Positions 45,416 through 55,417 of a DNA stretch of 64,000 nucleotides are shown here, piece by piece. Where the stretch lies: positions 62,001 through 126,000 of the forward strand of contig CAVRLX010000014.1 of assembly GCA_963721725.1 (NCBI GenBank), written 5' to 3'. Position 1 is the stretch's first letter. Every line of letters begins with the position of its first letter. The notes under the pieces are model-generated. The model saw nothing but the letters and a program-made list of their open reading frames with translations. It was not told the origin of the DNA and did no database searches. The DNA is from RI-153 sp963721725 (GTDB taxonomy: Bacteria; Chloroflexota; Anaerolineae; Caldilineales; Caldilineaceae). A program made the position numbers and the translations under genes.

Positions 45416-45832
45416 ATGGCAAAACACTCGGTCTGTAAAGTCAGCGAACTGGCCCCTGGTCAGCGAAAAATTGTGGAGATCAACGGGCGCTCGATAGGCG
45501 TCTTCAATGTGCGTGGGGATTTTTACGCGCTGCGCAACATCTGCCCGCACCAAGCCGCGCCGCTCTGCCTGGGCCCCATTACCGGCACGACATTGCCCAG
45601 CCAGCCCGGCGAATACATCTGGGGCCGCGACGGCGAGATCGTGCGCTGCCCCTGGCACGGCTGGGAATTTGACATCACCACGGGTAAATCGATTTTCAAC
45701 CCGCACAAACTGCGCGTCAAATCCTACGAAGTCACCGTGGAAAAGCCCGAACCCGGCAGCGACATCAACGCCGAATCGGTAGAAAGTTTCCCGGTTACGG
45801 TGGAAGAGGGCGTTGTCATGCTGCACGTCTAG
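45416..45832 (+). CDS. Rieske [2Fe-2S] ferredoxin-type protein
   Basis: The 138-residue protein has the Rieske ligands C43 and H45 (NICPHQAAPLC) and C78 and H81 (VRCPWHGWEFD). They are separated by an insertion typical of bacterial ferredoxin subunits of aromatic dioxygenases rather than of bc1 complexes. No membrane anchor is present, so it is a soluble electron carrier. The ATG follows AAGGAATCTC. It follows the amidohydrolase gene and probably works with it, either as electron donor to an unlinked oxygenase or as a regulator of that pathway. No reductase is nearby. Confidence 0.85.
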   Translation: MAKHSVCKVSELAPGQRKIVEINGRSIGVFNVRGDFYALRNICPHQAAPLCLGPITGTTLPSQPGEYIWGRDGEIVRCPWHGWEFDITTGKSIFNPHKLRVKSYEVTVEKPEPGSDINAESVESFPVTVEEGVVMLHV

Positions 45833-46005
45833 CGTTGCGCTGCGGGGCCGCTGTCTCAATAGCTTTGTCGTCAGTTCTTCATTATTTTCTAACAATTGTG
45901 CGCTATGATGCCAGATAGCGGCGCAGAGATTTTCTCGCCACTTGCTATACTCGGTAGTCGCACACAGGGACATTTTTCAAAGAGAAAAAAAATGGTCGCT
46001 AGTCA

Positions 46006-46069
46006 GGTGCGACGCACTCGCCAGGAGTAGAACGGTTGTGAAACGCGCCTGTGGCGAGTGCGTCGCACC
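46006..46069. repeat. Dispersed inverted-repeat element, copy D
   Basis: GGTGCGACGCACTCGCCA at the left and TGGCGAGTGCGTCGCACC at the right flank a 28-nt centre (GGAGTAGAACGGTTGTGAAA...) closely matching copy E. Outside on the right CCTGTATCGTCAC also matches copies C and E. Confidence 0.75.
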
Positions 46070-46157
46070 CTAGCCTGTATCGTCACAAAAAATGTTCGTT
46101 TGTGCTGCTACCTAGTATAAAAATAGCCATTGACCCTGCACTAAATGAGGAAATGAC

Positions 46158-46973
46158 ATGACAACCCATTCAGACCCACACCTGTTAGACGAAGACGATC
46201 TGCCCATCGGACGCATGCTCAGCCGCCGCGAAGTGCTGACGCTTTTGGGCGCGGCCAGCGCCACGCTGTTGGCTGCGTGTGTTCCCGCCCCCAGCCCAAC
46301 GGGGAACGCTGCGCCCACGGCGGCCACCAGTGCGGCCAGCCCCACGGCACAGGCTACGCAGGTTGCAGAAACGGCCACAGCCGTGGTCGCCAATCCTGAA
46401 GTTGCGGCAGTGCCCGCTTGTGTGGTCCGCCCAGAGGTTACGGAAGGGCCGTATTATGTGGATGTGGATATGATCCGTGCTGACGTTCGCGAGGGAGTGG
46501 AGGGCGCACCGCTACTACTTACCTTTAACGTGTTACAGGTGAGTAACGCTACCTGTGCCCCGCTGGAAGGTGCGGTTGTGGAAATCTGGCACTGTAACGC
46601 CTTTGGGCAATATTCAGGCGTACGTGATCGTAGCTTCGACACCAGCAGCGAAACTTGGTTGCGTGGGGCACAGATTACCGATGCCAACGGCATCGCCACC
46701 TTTACCACGATTTACCCAGGCTGGTATCCGGGTCGTGCCGTGCATATTCACTTCAAGGTCCATCCTACCCAGAACCAAGTCCTTACGTCGCAAATCTTCT
46801 TCCCCGAAGAGTTCACCGATCAGGTCTATACCGCGGAACCCTACGCCAGCCAGGGTCAGCGCAACGTGTTGAACAGCAACGACGGCATCTTCAAAGAAGC
46901 CCTTATCGTTATCGCCACACAACAGGGCGACGGCTACGCGGCGACCTTTCCCATTGGGGTCTCGGCGGCCTGA
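46158..46973 (+). CDS. Tat-exported intradiol dioxygenase-like lipoprotein
   Basis: The 271-residue protein has a twin-arginine leader (LSRREVLTLLGAA) with a lipobox ending at C41 (LLAACVPA), then an Ala/Pro/Thr spacer. The catalytic domain contains EGPYYVDVDMIRADVREG (tyrosine ligand near residue 99), a GAVVEIWHCNAFGQYS segment and YPGWYPGRAVHIHFK with Y190, H196 and H198. These fit the Tyr-Tyr-His-His ferric site of intradiol ring-cleavage dioxygenases. Export of such an enzyme on the cell surface is unusual but known for this subfamily. The ring substrate is unknown; the neighbouring Rieske and amidohydrolase genes suggest aromatic degradation. Confidence 0.85.
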   Translation: MTTHSDPHLLDEDDLPIGRMLSRREVLTLLGAASATLLAACVPAPSPTGNAAPTAATSAASPTAQATQVAETATAVVANPEVAAVPACVVRPEVTEGPYYVDVDMIRADVREGVEGAPLLLTFNVLQVSNATCAPLEGAVVEIWHCNAFGQYSGVRDRSFDTSSETWLRGAQITDANGIATFTTIYPGWYPGRAVHIHFKVHPTQNQVLTSQIFFPEEFTDQVYTAEPYASQGQRNVLNSNDGIFKEALIVIATQQGDGYAATFPIGVSAA

Positions 46974-46991
46974 GATCGCTGTCACCCCTCG

Positions 46992-47742
46992 TCACGAAAA
47001 GCCCAACCCGCGCTCTTTCATGCTCACATAGCGGTTGCGCCCAATGACGAGATGATCGAGAACGTCGATGTTGAGTAACTCCCCGGCCTGGACGATCTTC
47101 TGCGTAACACGCACATCTTCCGGGCTGGGCGTGGGGTCGCCGCTGGGGTGGTTGTGAACCACAATGATCGACGCGCTGTTGGCGCGGATCGCCTCTTGAA
47201 AGACCTCGCCAATGCGGATCACCGCCGTGTTGAGGCTCCCCGCATAGACCGTGACAATGCGCTGTACATGGTTTTTCGTGTCCAGCAAAACAGTGCGCAG
47301 ATGCTCTCGCTCCAATAACCCCATCTCTAACATGAGCAGATTGGCGACATCGCCAGGGCTGCGCACTTGTGCGCGCTCTTGTGGACCGGCCAAAAGCAGA
47401 CGCCGGCCCAACTCTAGGGCAGCTTTGATCTGCGTGGCTTTGGCCTGACCCATGTTGTGGGCGCGGCAAAGTTCCTCGAAACTGGCTTGCGATAGCCCGC
47501 TCAGACCGTTGAAGTCAATGAGGAGGCGTTCGGCCATGCGGATCACATTCTCGCCCTTGCCGCCGACGCGCAAAATAATCGCCAGCAGTTCGGCACTGCT
47601 CAGCGCGCTGGGGCCGGCGAACTGCATTCGTTTCGCGTGGGCGCAGGGTCTCAGGTAGCTCTTTAATGGTTGGGCTGTACGTGGCTTCGATGGTGGCAGC
47701 GTTGTCGACAGAACCATTGAGGCTGGCAGAAAACTTGGACAT
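46992..47742 (-). CDS. radC: RadC/JAB-domain DNA repair-like protein, one frameshift
   Basis: ATG 47742 starts MSKFSASLNGSVDNAATIEA and leads to IKELPETLRPRE, the RadC N-terminal signature. The frame changes near 47640, where one extra base converts PRERMQFAGPSAL to PRETNAVRR. The sense continues with AGPSALSSAELLAIILRVGG and a JAMM metal motif VHNHPSGDPTPSPEDV. The restored protein has about 249 residues, normal for RadC. JAB/RadC proteins are metalloproteins long annotated as DNA repair factors although their true role is unresolved. Convergent with the dioxygenase gene, whose stop lies 18 bp away. Confidence 0.85.
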
Positions 47743-47910
47743 GGGCCACCCCCGTCTATGACATTGGCATTGAATCGACACAAGATGGCGCAAAGTATAC
47801 CTGCCAGAGAACAGGTCTGCAAATGGCAAAAATCGGGGCAGATAAAGGGAGATACAGCATAGATCGGATCTGCAAAAACCTGCTCATCTGCGTTCTGTTT
47901 TTGGCATGTC

Positions 47911-48726
47911 TCAGCCGATCTGGCGATAGGCGCGCAGAACCTCGGACAGGAAAGCCTTTGCATTTGTGACCGAGGGCGGCTCGACTTCCAATTTGAGCGC
48001 AATAACTTGGGCCAAGCGATAGAGGAGATTGCGGGTGATGCCTCCATTCGCCATGCGATTGACGGCGTCTTGCACTAGCTCAAAATCTTCGGCACTCAGG
48101 CGGCGAATGTGGACATAGCGCAGCAACAACGCCTCGTCCACGGCAGCGGCGCTTGTCATCTTTGGCGGCGTAATCAGGGTGAGCGTGTTCTCACTGCGGT
48201 CTTTCACCACCAGCGTCCCCGCGGCAAAATCGCCCAAGCGGCGGGCCTCTTTGTTGAAGAACATGATCACCAGTCCCAGTCCATAGCCGCTGGGCAGAAA
48301 ATCTACGACGCGCACGAGATTGCGGATCACTGATTCAATAAAGCCGGCCGGGTTGCCATCGGTGCGCAAGACGCGGATCTTCACTACACGCTTGCCCGGC
48401 GTTTGCCCATTCCAAAGATACTCGAACAACACATAGTATCCCCAAAAGATGACAAAGTTGACCAAAATATAGAGGGCAATCAACAGCCCGCTAATCCAAC
48501 CGGGGGCGTCGTCGCTGGCCGGCAAGTCAATGGCAGGGCTTTCGATCAGGCTGATGCTCACAAAAATAATCAGGTTGAGCAGGGAGAGAGCTAATAAAAT
48601 CAAGACCGAATCGATAAGCGCAGCGATAAAACGGTTGCCAATGCCGGCAACATCATAGGCAAAGGTGACATTTTCGGGCGTGTCAACGTTATATTCGTGA
48701 TCGAGGTGCGGGGGTAAATTTTGCAT
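47911..48726 (-). CDS. RDD-family membrane protein
   Basis: The 271-residue protein has the RDD core: GIGNRFIAALIDSVLILLAL (R and D in the first helix), a second helix LLIALYILVNFVIFWGYYVL, then YLWNGQTPGKRVVKIRVLRT and the third helix region. A cytoplasmic C-terminal part of about 90 residues follows. RDD proteins are uncharacterised or transport-like. The divergent SpoIIM-like gene, 201 bp away, and the DUF58 gene form a set found together in Chloroflexota and Actinobacteria, often with MoxR ATPases, which are not seen here. Confidence 0.8.
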   Translation of the reverse strand: MQNLPPHLDHEYNVDTPENVTFAYDVAGIGNRFIAALIDSVLILLALSLLNLIIFVSISLIESPAIDLPASDDAPGWISGLLIALYILVNFVIFWGYYVLFEYLWNGQTPGKRVVKIRVLRTDGNPAGFIESVIRNLVRVVDFLPSGYGLGLVIMFFNKEARRLGDFAAGTLVVKDRSENTLTLITPPKMTSAAAVDEALLLRYVHIRRLSAEDFELVQDAVNRMANGGITRNLLYRLAQVIALKLEVEPPSVTNAKAFLSEVLRAYRQIG

Positions 48727-48763
48727 GATCTTTGCGTGTTGGCCTCAAATGGATAGAATGGTA

Positions 48764-48855
48764 GTAACGATACAGGTGCGACGCACTCGCCAGGCGTAGA
48801 ACGGTTTGAAACGCTTGTGTGGCGAGTGCGTCGTACCCTAGACCGGTATCGTTAC
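48764..48855. repeat. Dispersed inverted-repeat element, full-length copy E
   Basis: The largest copy: outer ends GTAACGATACAGG and CCGGTATCGTTAC are inverted, and inside lie GGTGCGACGCACTCGCCA and TGGCGAGTGCGTCGTACC. It fills much of the space between the divergent RDD and SpoIIM-like genes. Confidence 0.75.
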
Positions 48856-48927
48856 GAATGATAGGCATATTTCACCGCAAAGCCGCCCAGAAAGCAAAGC
48901 AGCGCAGAGGAATTCGACCATACCATC

Positions 48928-49890
48928 ATGCACATTGATAAATTTATCCAACAGCGCCAAGACGACTGGCAACGGCTGGAGACGCTCTCGCAAAAGGCCA
49001 AAACCGCCGCCGATACGCTCTCTGCCGGGGATCTTTATGAACTTGGACAGCTCTATCGCACCGCTACGTCGGATCTGGCGTTGGCACAGCGCGACTTTCC
49101 CACGGGGGCGGTGACACGCTATCTCAACGGCTTGGTGGGGCGCACCCATGCGCTGCTTTATCGTGAAGAGCCGTTGCGCTGGCAACAGGTGCGGCGCTTC
49201 TATGCCGAGAGCTTTCCGCAGCGCTTTCGCCAATTGTTGCCCTATACAAGCGCGGCTTTTGCGCTCTTTTTGCTGCCAGCGTTGGTTGCTTTTTTTGTCA
49301 CCTGGGGCGATGCCGAGGCCATCTACACGTTTTTGGGACCAGGGCCAGATACCCAATCCCTGGTGCGAACGGTGGAAAATGGCGAATTGTGGATCGAGAT
49401 TGCGCCCAGCGTGCGTTCGGCGGAGTCGGCGGCGCTCCTCACCAATAACATCGGCGTCATGTTCATGGCCTTTGCCGGGTCGGCCACGGCAGGGCTATTT
49501 ACGCTGCTGATTATGGTTATCAACGGCATTAACATTGGCGCGGTTTTTGGACTGCTGCAATTCCACGGCATGAGCGGCGGTCTGGCCGAGTTTGTGGTGG
49601 CCCACGGTTTTATCGAACTGAGTGTGATCTTTCTCGCTGGCGGCTGTGGTCTCTACGTGGGCGAAGCGCTGATCCGTCCGGGGCTATTGAGCCGTAAAGA
49701 TGCGCTCGTGGCCCGTGCCCGCCTTGCCGTCAGCGTGATCCTGGGCTGTGTGCCGCTGCTGATCCTGGCGGGCCTCATTGAGGGCTTCATCAGCCCTAGC
49801 GGCCTGCCCTGGATGGTCAAAGCACTGGTGGGGGTGGGGACGGGCGTGGGGTTGTGGTGGTATTGGCTTAAATCAACTCCCGCGCCTTGA
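48928..49890 (+). CDS. SpoIIM-like (stage II sporulation M/DUF95) membrane protein
   Basis: The 320-residue protein begins with a helical cytoplasmic part (DKFIQQRQDDWQRLETL, LSAGDLYELGQLYRTATSDL) and a helix RRFYAESFPQRFRQLLPYTS at the membrane edge. About five membrane helices follow, with LLTNNIGVMFMAFAGSATAG and GLAEFVVAHGFIELSVIFLA, the conserved centre of SpoIIM/DUF95 proteins. There is no evidence of sporulation here, and standalone homologues occur in many non-sporulating bacteria. It partners with the RDD and DUF58 genes and may form a membrane complex with a MoxR-type ATPase encoded elsewhere. Confidence 0.8.
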   Translation: MHIDKFIQQRQDDWQRLETLSQKAKTAADTLSAGDLYELGQLYRTATSDLALAQRDFPTGAVTRYLNGLVGRTHALLYREEPLRWQQVRRFYAESFPQRFRQLLPYTSAAFALFLLPALVAFFVTWGDAEAIYTFLGPGPDTQSLVRTVENGELWIEIAPSVRSAESAALLTNNIGVMFMAFAGSATAGLFTLLIMVINGINIGAVFGLLQFHGMSGGLAEFVVAHGFIELSVIFLAGGCGLYVGEALIRPGLLSRKDALVARARLAVSVILGCVPLLILAGLIEGFISPSGLPWMVKALVGVGTGVGLWWYWLKSTPAP

Positions 49891-51188
49891 TCTCCAAATA
49901 GCGGTTGACCAGGGCAATGCTCAACTCGTCGGCGGGCACGTCCAGCGTGAGGACGCCGCGGTTGCGTAAGCGTTCAAGGACGAGTTCACGCTCGCGCAGC
50001 AAGGTTTCCGCCACGGTACGGCGATAGAGCGTGACGGGATCGTCCACGGGTTGGCGCGCCATGGCCTCCACTGTGGGATCGCGCATGGTCACGAGCAGCG
50101 TCAAATGCGTACGGCGCAGGCGGCTCATTTGGGCGATAAGCGTCTCGTTGGTCACGCTGCCCGTGAGATCGGTGAAAACCAGCACCAACGAGCGGCGGCT
50201 CTGTTTGGCCGCAAAATAGGCGAAAGCCGCGCCATAGTCTGGCTCCACGGGCTGACCCTGCACTTTGTAGAGCGACTCCAACATCCGGTGAAATTGTGCT
50301 TTGCCTGTGCGCGGCAGCAGCCACGCCTGTACCTCGTCAGCAAAGGTCATTGCCCCGATCCGATCCCCTTTTTGCCCCGCCACATAGGCCAGCAACAACA
50401 CGGCGTTGATGGCATAATCCATCTTTTCAATATCGCCCACAGGGCTGCGCATGGTGCGCCCCACATCAATCAGCGCTACAATGTTTTGGCTACGTTCGGT
50501 CTGATATTCCATGGTGATGGGCGTGCCACGCCGAGCCGTGGCCTTCCAGTTGATGCGCCGATAGTCATCATCGGGTTGATAGTCGCGCAGCCGCTCGAAC
50601 TCGGTGCCCGGCCCGCGCAGTCGCACGTTACGCACGCCCAACTCCCACAGCCGGTTTTTTCGTAACAGCAGGTCGAACTTACGCACGTCTACCAAGTTGG
50701 GGTAGACCTTCACGGCCTCGGCTGCGGTAAAGCGCGCCTGCCGCCGAAACAGCCCCAGGGTCGATTCCCAGCGCAGATAGAGATCTCCAAAACGGTAATC
50801 CCCGCGGCGGGGCGGGCGCAGTTGATAGTGTAGCGTCAGCGTTTGATTGGGGAACGCCGTGCCGCTGAGAATGCGATCACGTTCAGCCATGCCAAAGGTG
50901 GGCGGCGGATCATCACGCAGCCAGAGCCGCACGGCAGCGCGGGCTACGGCGCAGATGCAAGTCGATCTCGATGGGGTTTTGCACAGCCAGGGAAAGGCGG
51001 TCATCATGGCGGCGGGTCACTTCCCAGGCCGTGGGCGAGGGGGTCAACTGCCAATCGGCGATGATCAGGGCAAGGACGAGGATCAGCCAAAGCAGCGCCA
51101 GCCAGAGGAAGATATCCGCAAAGGTGGACGCGGCAATAGGCAGGGCGGTGGCGGCGAGGAGAATCAAGCTACGGCGGGTGAGTTGCAT
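49868..51188 (-). CDS. DUF58-domain protein, one frameshift
   Basis: The N-terminal frame from ATG 51188 gives two membrane helices (LILLAATALPIAASTF, LWLALLWLILVLALIIADWQ) and VQNPIEIDLHLRRSP. Near 50930 the frame shifts and the sense continues with VRLWLRDDPPPTFG to the C-terminus. The DUF58 core is GPGTEFERLRDYQPDDDYRR and INWKATARRGTPITMEYQ, followed by a von Willebrand A-like region (NIVALIDVGRTMRSPVGD, LVLVFTDLTGS). The product would have about 440 residues. DUF58 proteins accompany MoxR ATPases and act in envelope or complex assembly. The stop overlaps the SpoIIM gene end by 23 bp on the other strand. Confidence 0.8.
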
Positions 51189-51246
51189 GGGTTAGGATCA
51201 CAGTGCGCAACATTTTAGAGAATAGTTGAATAGTTTCCGGCAATGA

Positions 51247-51594
51247 TTACTTTTCTTGAAAATAACGTTCGACAGTTGCTATAAAATCGGCAAATGGCAT
51301 CGGGCTATCAATCGGCTGGTGGCGAGATGGATCTACAAATGGGTGAATGTGCCAGCCACCAGTATTATCAGCCCCAAAAACCCGGCCATCCGCTTCAATG
51401 ACTGCAAAAGCTGTACGCCCCGTCTGCTCGTTGAAAAACACTTCGATAAATCTGTGAGAGACCGTCGTATCCGTCAAAAGTGAAATGCGAAGATTGATAG
51501 CGGTTGCTGTGAGGCGGCGAACATGGGGAATGTCACAAATAGAAGATCGCAAAGCAACCGTGAAGATCTCCTGCTCGAACTCCTGCAACGTCAT
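51247..51594 (-). CDS. Small DUF6516/TumE-like protein, possible toxin
   Basis: The 115-residue protein begins MTLQEFEQEIFTVALRSSIC and has a beta-rich middle, VSHRFIEVFFNEQTGRTAFA, then DNTGGWHIHPFVDPSRHQPI, which resembles the His-rich end of DUF6516 (TumE toxin) proteins. Its start overlaps the end of the upstream gene by 4 bp, the arrangement of a two-gene module. The upstream partner is not of the known TumA helix-turn-helix type, so the assignment is tentative. It stands between DUF58 and RecQ genes with no functional link. Toxin activity is inference only. Confidence 0.45.
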   Translation of the reverse strand: MTLQEFEQEIFTVALRSSICDIPHVRRLTATAINLRISLLTDTTVSHRFIEVFFNEQTGRTAFAVIEADGRVFGADNTGGWHIHPFVDPSRHQPIDSPMPFADFIATVERYFQEK

Positions 51595-51899
51595 GGCAAA
51601 GAATCCAACATTTCTTGAAGTCTGGTTTCATCTGTCACTGCCGCTTCCCACTCCCAGTAATCATGCTCTGTCTGGTAATCGAATTTATTCGGAATGTCAT
51701 CACCTTCCCAAGCTACTTGAAAAGAAACAAAATTCATCCCGTAACGCTGCTCAAACTGTTTTTGTTGACGTAGTGCTTCCTGGAGTTTCAAACGAACCAG
51801 TTCTTTAACTGCCAGTGGCAGGCTAACCTCGAGTCGATCCTCCTGGGTGAGTTCGCGCACAATTTGATAGAGTGGCTTTGAAATAATATTGGCGTACAT
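51591..51899 (-). CDS. Antitoxin-like partner of the DUF6516-type gene
   Basis: ATG 51899 follows GGAG and gives 102 residues. The sequence starts MYANIISKPLYQIVRELTQE, has a long amphipathic helix VKELVRLKLQEALRQQKQFE and ends DYWEWEAAVTDETRLQEMLD. A helix-rich acidic small protein encoded directly before and overlapping the putative toxin fits an antitoxin. I recall similar QRYGM...W(E)WEA proteins next to such toxins in Cyanobacteria, but no helix-turn-helix for self-regulation is visible. Confidence 0.45.
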   Translation of the reverse strand: MYANIISKPLYQIVRELTQEDRLEVSLPLAVKELVRLKLQEALRQQKQFEQRYGMNFVSFQVAWEGDDIPNKFDYQTEHDYWEWEAAVTDETRLQEMLDSLP

Positions 51900-52312
51900 A
51901 GTTGTCTCCACAGAATCGTGTTGGCACCCTGAAAACCTTAACTCCTGCTGAGGATAGAATTGCTTCCCCATTCTATCACACCATCCTCACCTAAATGTTC
52001 CCCAGAAACGTTTGGGAAACGCTTTGCCTGCTACAGTGCCAACATCACACAGTTGAAGAATCGGTCAGGTAACACTGTTCTTTTCTGCCCATAGGAGGAA
52101 ACCATGCAAACCGTTGTACGGACAAACAAAAAGATCTGTCATACCCTGCTCTTCCTCCGCACTCATCCTGGGTTGGGACAATGCGCCACACCATCCCGAT
52201 ATTTCGACATACCCAGCATCTCCATCTTGGAAATCAAGTTTTGCCATCACGAGTTCGGTCGCTTGATGATGTTTTGGATGAACTTGAATCTCGTCTACGC
52301 TGAGTGTTTCTC
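51900..52312. other. Gene-poor interval with a possible small ORF
   Basis: An ATG at 52104 has an excellent AGGAGG ribosome site and opens MQTVVRTNKKICHTLLFLRT, but the frame runs into the RecQ gene on the other strand and resembles nothing known. It may be the stump of another small gene. Nothing else is recognised here. Confidence 0.3.
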
Positions 52313-55111
52313 CTATCCCTCCGCCAACCGCTGCCGCCCCTGCTCGTTGATTACCAACGCCACGCCGCCGTGGGAGAGTGTCATCTCCTCAACATCGCCC
52401 TGGGCAAAGAGTTCGTCGATGAGTTTATCCAGCGCGGTACGGCTGCGGAAGGCCAAGCGCGCCAAAGTGGGGCGAACCGGCGGCGCGATCCCCGGCTTTG
52501 GGATCGCCTTTTAAGAGATTAACCAGCGTGCGCCGTCCCCAGCTTTGCTCGGCCAGAATTGTCAAGATGGTCTCTAATTGGGCGGCCTCATCGGGCAGAT
52601 CGGCGCTGGTAGCGGGCAATAGATCATCGCCCAGGCAACGATCACAGGCGTCGCAGCGCTGGCGCGGATAGCCGCCCAGATAGTTGCCGATGTGACCGTG
52701 CAGACAGCGACGCGTGCCGGCATAGGACACGATTTCCCCAATCCGCCCTTCGCTGATGGCAGCATAGCGATCCAATAGCGCCTTCACGCGTTCGGTGCCA
52801 TCTTTGGGCGGCGGCAACAGTTCCAATAACAGATCGCGGCCACTGGCGGCAACGCTGATCCAGCCCGCATCTTGCCACTGTAGCAATGTAGATTCCAGCG
52901 CGTCAGGCGCAATCCCGCTCTGTTCACACAGATCGCGAAACGAGCGGTCCACAGTTTGACCGGGGCGCAGATGAACAGAGGCAGCAAAGCCATCGACCTC
53001 GGCATCCTGCCCACGCTGTCGCCAGCAGAGCGTCATAGCACGCGGCACGTCCTGATAGCGGCGCACCATCTCCACCGTTTCCAAAAAGCTTAGCCCCACG
53101 CGCACAGGCGTATCCTGATCCGCAAGCCCCCGCACCAGATCATCCAGCGGAGCCAGCACAAAATTGCCCAGCCGCCGCTGCTTTTGGAGCAGCCCATAGA
53201 TCTGGCGCAGAAAGTCAATGCCAATGGCGTCGCGATTGGCGTTGCGCGTAAGCGTGCCTTTGTCGCCGCTGCTGTGGAGCAAGACACAGTGCGCTGGCGC
53301 GCCATCCCGCCCGGCGCGGCCCGCCTCTTGATAGTAGGATTCCAGCGAATCGGGCAGACCAAAGTGGACGATGAAGCGAATGTCGGGCTTGTCCACGCCC
53401 ATGCCAAAGGCGATGGTGGCGACGATGACACGCGGCATTGCCGCTCATAAACCGATCTTGCACAGCGGCGCGGTTTGGGATGCCAGGCATGATAGTGAAC
53501 GGCGTCCACGCCCTGATCGCGCAGCAGCGCTGCCAGATCTTCGCACTGTTGGCGGGTGCGCGCATAGACGATCCCGCTGCCTTCCAGCGTGCTGCACAGT
53601 TCAATCAGACGGCGCAACTTGTCGTCTTTGTCCGAGGCAGGGAAAGAGGCCAGGCGCAAATTCGGGCGGAAGCTGTCCAACGCAATCACACGCATCTTTG
53701 CATCCGCACTTGCTCCCTCTGTGCCAAAGAGCTGTCGCTGAATGTCATGGCGCACCTGCACCGGCGCGGTGGCAGTGAGGGCGAGAATCGGCGGCGCGCC
53801 CAATTCTTTGTGTGCCCTGGCAAGGTAGAGATAGTCTGGGCGGAAATCGTGGCCCCAGGCCGAAACACAGTGGGCTTCGTCAATGACCAATCGCGCAAGG
53901 TTGGCGCGGCGCAAGGCATGTAAAAAGGGCAACTGACGCAGCCGTTCCGGCGCAGCATAGACCAACCGATAGCGTCCGGCGGCCATCTCGTTTACGGCAC
54001 GCAGCAATTCTTGGCCCTCCATGCTGCTGTTGATGGCGATGCTTTGGGCGCGAGCGGCGGCGGGTAGATTGTCGATCTGGTCTTTCATCAGCGCAATCAG
54101 CGGCGAGATCACCAACGTGGTGCCACCGTCGAGCAGGGCAGGGAGTTGATAGCAGAGCGACTTGCCCGCGCCGGTGGGCAAGATCGCCAGCACATTTTCG
54201 CCGCGGCGCGGACACGCCATGATCTGGGCCTGCCCTGGGCGCAGGCTGGGGAAGCCAAAGTATGTTTGGGCGGCGGCGGTGAGTTCGTCACGCTCGGCGG
54301 CGCTAACGGGAATAGCATCAAGATTGGGCAGTGGTGGTGCGGGCGGCGCTTCTGTGCGGCCAAGGGTACGGCCAGGGGTGCGGTCAGGGGATGGGCGGGC
54401 GGGTTTAGCGGCGGCGCCATCGAGTTGTGCGGCAAGATCGGCCAATTCATCGGCTTGGCGTTGTTGTAATGTTGTTTCGATCTCAACGAGGCGGTTGGCA
54501 TCTCCCAGACTCTCAAAGAGTGCCCGCAACTGTTGGAGTTCGTGGATCGTGTGCGGATAATCGCCCTCGTTTAGGGTGTAGGCACTGACGGCATAGGCCG
54601 CCGCAGTGACGCCATCCCCACGAGCGTGATAGAGGCGGGCTAGGCCAAGCCCCGGGGCGCGGCTGCTGGGCGCAATCTCGCGGTGGCGCAGATAGGCTCG
54701 CTCAGCTTCGTCAAGCTTGGCCTGAGCGAGCAGCACATCGCCGCGCATCGTCCACGCGGGACCGGCGCTTTCGGTGAGAATGGGCTGCAACGCCGCCAGG
54801 GCTGAGGCATGGTTGCCGGCGGCCATGTGGGCACGTACCAGCCAGATACGTGCCGGGATGGAGTCGCGCTCGGCCACGCGCTTTTCCATGACGGCCACGG
54901 CTTCGGCAGCGCGATTCAGTCCCACCAGGGCTTGCGCCTGCGCGTCTTGAAACGAGACATATTTTGCCACGTTCACCTGTGCCAAACAGGCCAGGGCATC
55001 GGCGTAGCCATCCCAGCGCAGCAGAAAAGAGAGCAGACTGTTGCGCGTCTTGGCAGGCAGGTGCGGGATGTGGGTGGGGGTCAGTTCAAGTTGGGTCAGG
55101 AATGAAGGCAT
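52313..55111 (-). CDS. RecQ-family helicase with N-terminal TPR domain, three frameshifts
   Basis: From ATG 55111 residues 1-215 form TPR-like helical repeats (DALACLAQVNVAKYVSFQDA, RAYLRHREIAPSSRAPGLG). A Pro-rich linker (PARPSPDRTPGRTLGRTEAP) leads to a RecQ helicase: FGFPSLRPGQAQIM, Walker A ILPTGAGKSLCYQL, DEAH motif LVIDEAHCVSAWGHDFRPDY and SPLIALMKDQIDNL. After HYHA near 53480 the frame shifts, again near 53445 to VIVATIAFGMGVDKPDIRF with QEAGRAGRDG. A zinc region RRCLHGHIGNY...RCDACDRCLGD follows. A third shift near 52455 leads to the winged C-terminus (AFRSRTALDKLIDELFAQ). The TPR-RecQ fusion is unusual. The helicase separates DNA strands 3'-5' in repair. Confidence 0.8.
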
Positions 55112-55417
55112 AGAATTTACGATTTTAGATTGACGATTAGGGATTGGTATAGTTGATGGCGATCTCATAGTCGGGCACGGCATGAACGCCGATGACCAGC
55201 GGCCAGCCTTTACGACCCAGGCCGATGCTCAGATAGATCAGGACAATGGACCTTGTATGAGCTGCGAATAATCCGTTCACGGGCAGGATTGCCCTATTTT
55301 ATCTGCTCGCCTCTTTTTCATCAAGGCCAAAGTAAAGAGCGACCCTGATTCGGCGTTTGAAGAAATCGTCGGCAACGGATATAGTACACCGCAGCACTTC
55401 TCTGATCCTGGCGACCT
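55112..55417. other. Spacer with a possible coding fragment
   Basis: On the minus strand about 46 codons end before a TAA near 55136 and read IVLIYLSIGLGRKGWPLVIG...VPDYEIAINYTNP. It looks like the tail of a lost gene. Its family is not recognised and no start is visible. The rest is the upstream region of the secreted glycosidase. Confidence 0.25.

Noticed and set aside
52104..52514. A 136-codon gene with a strong ribosome site
   Set aside because: It overlaps the conserved end of RecQ and has no family likeness; kept only as a possibility in the interval note.
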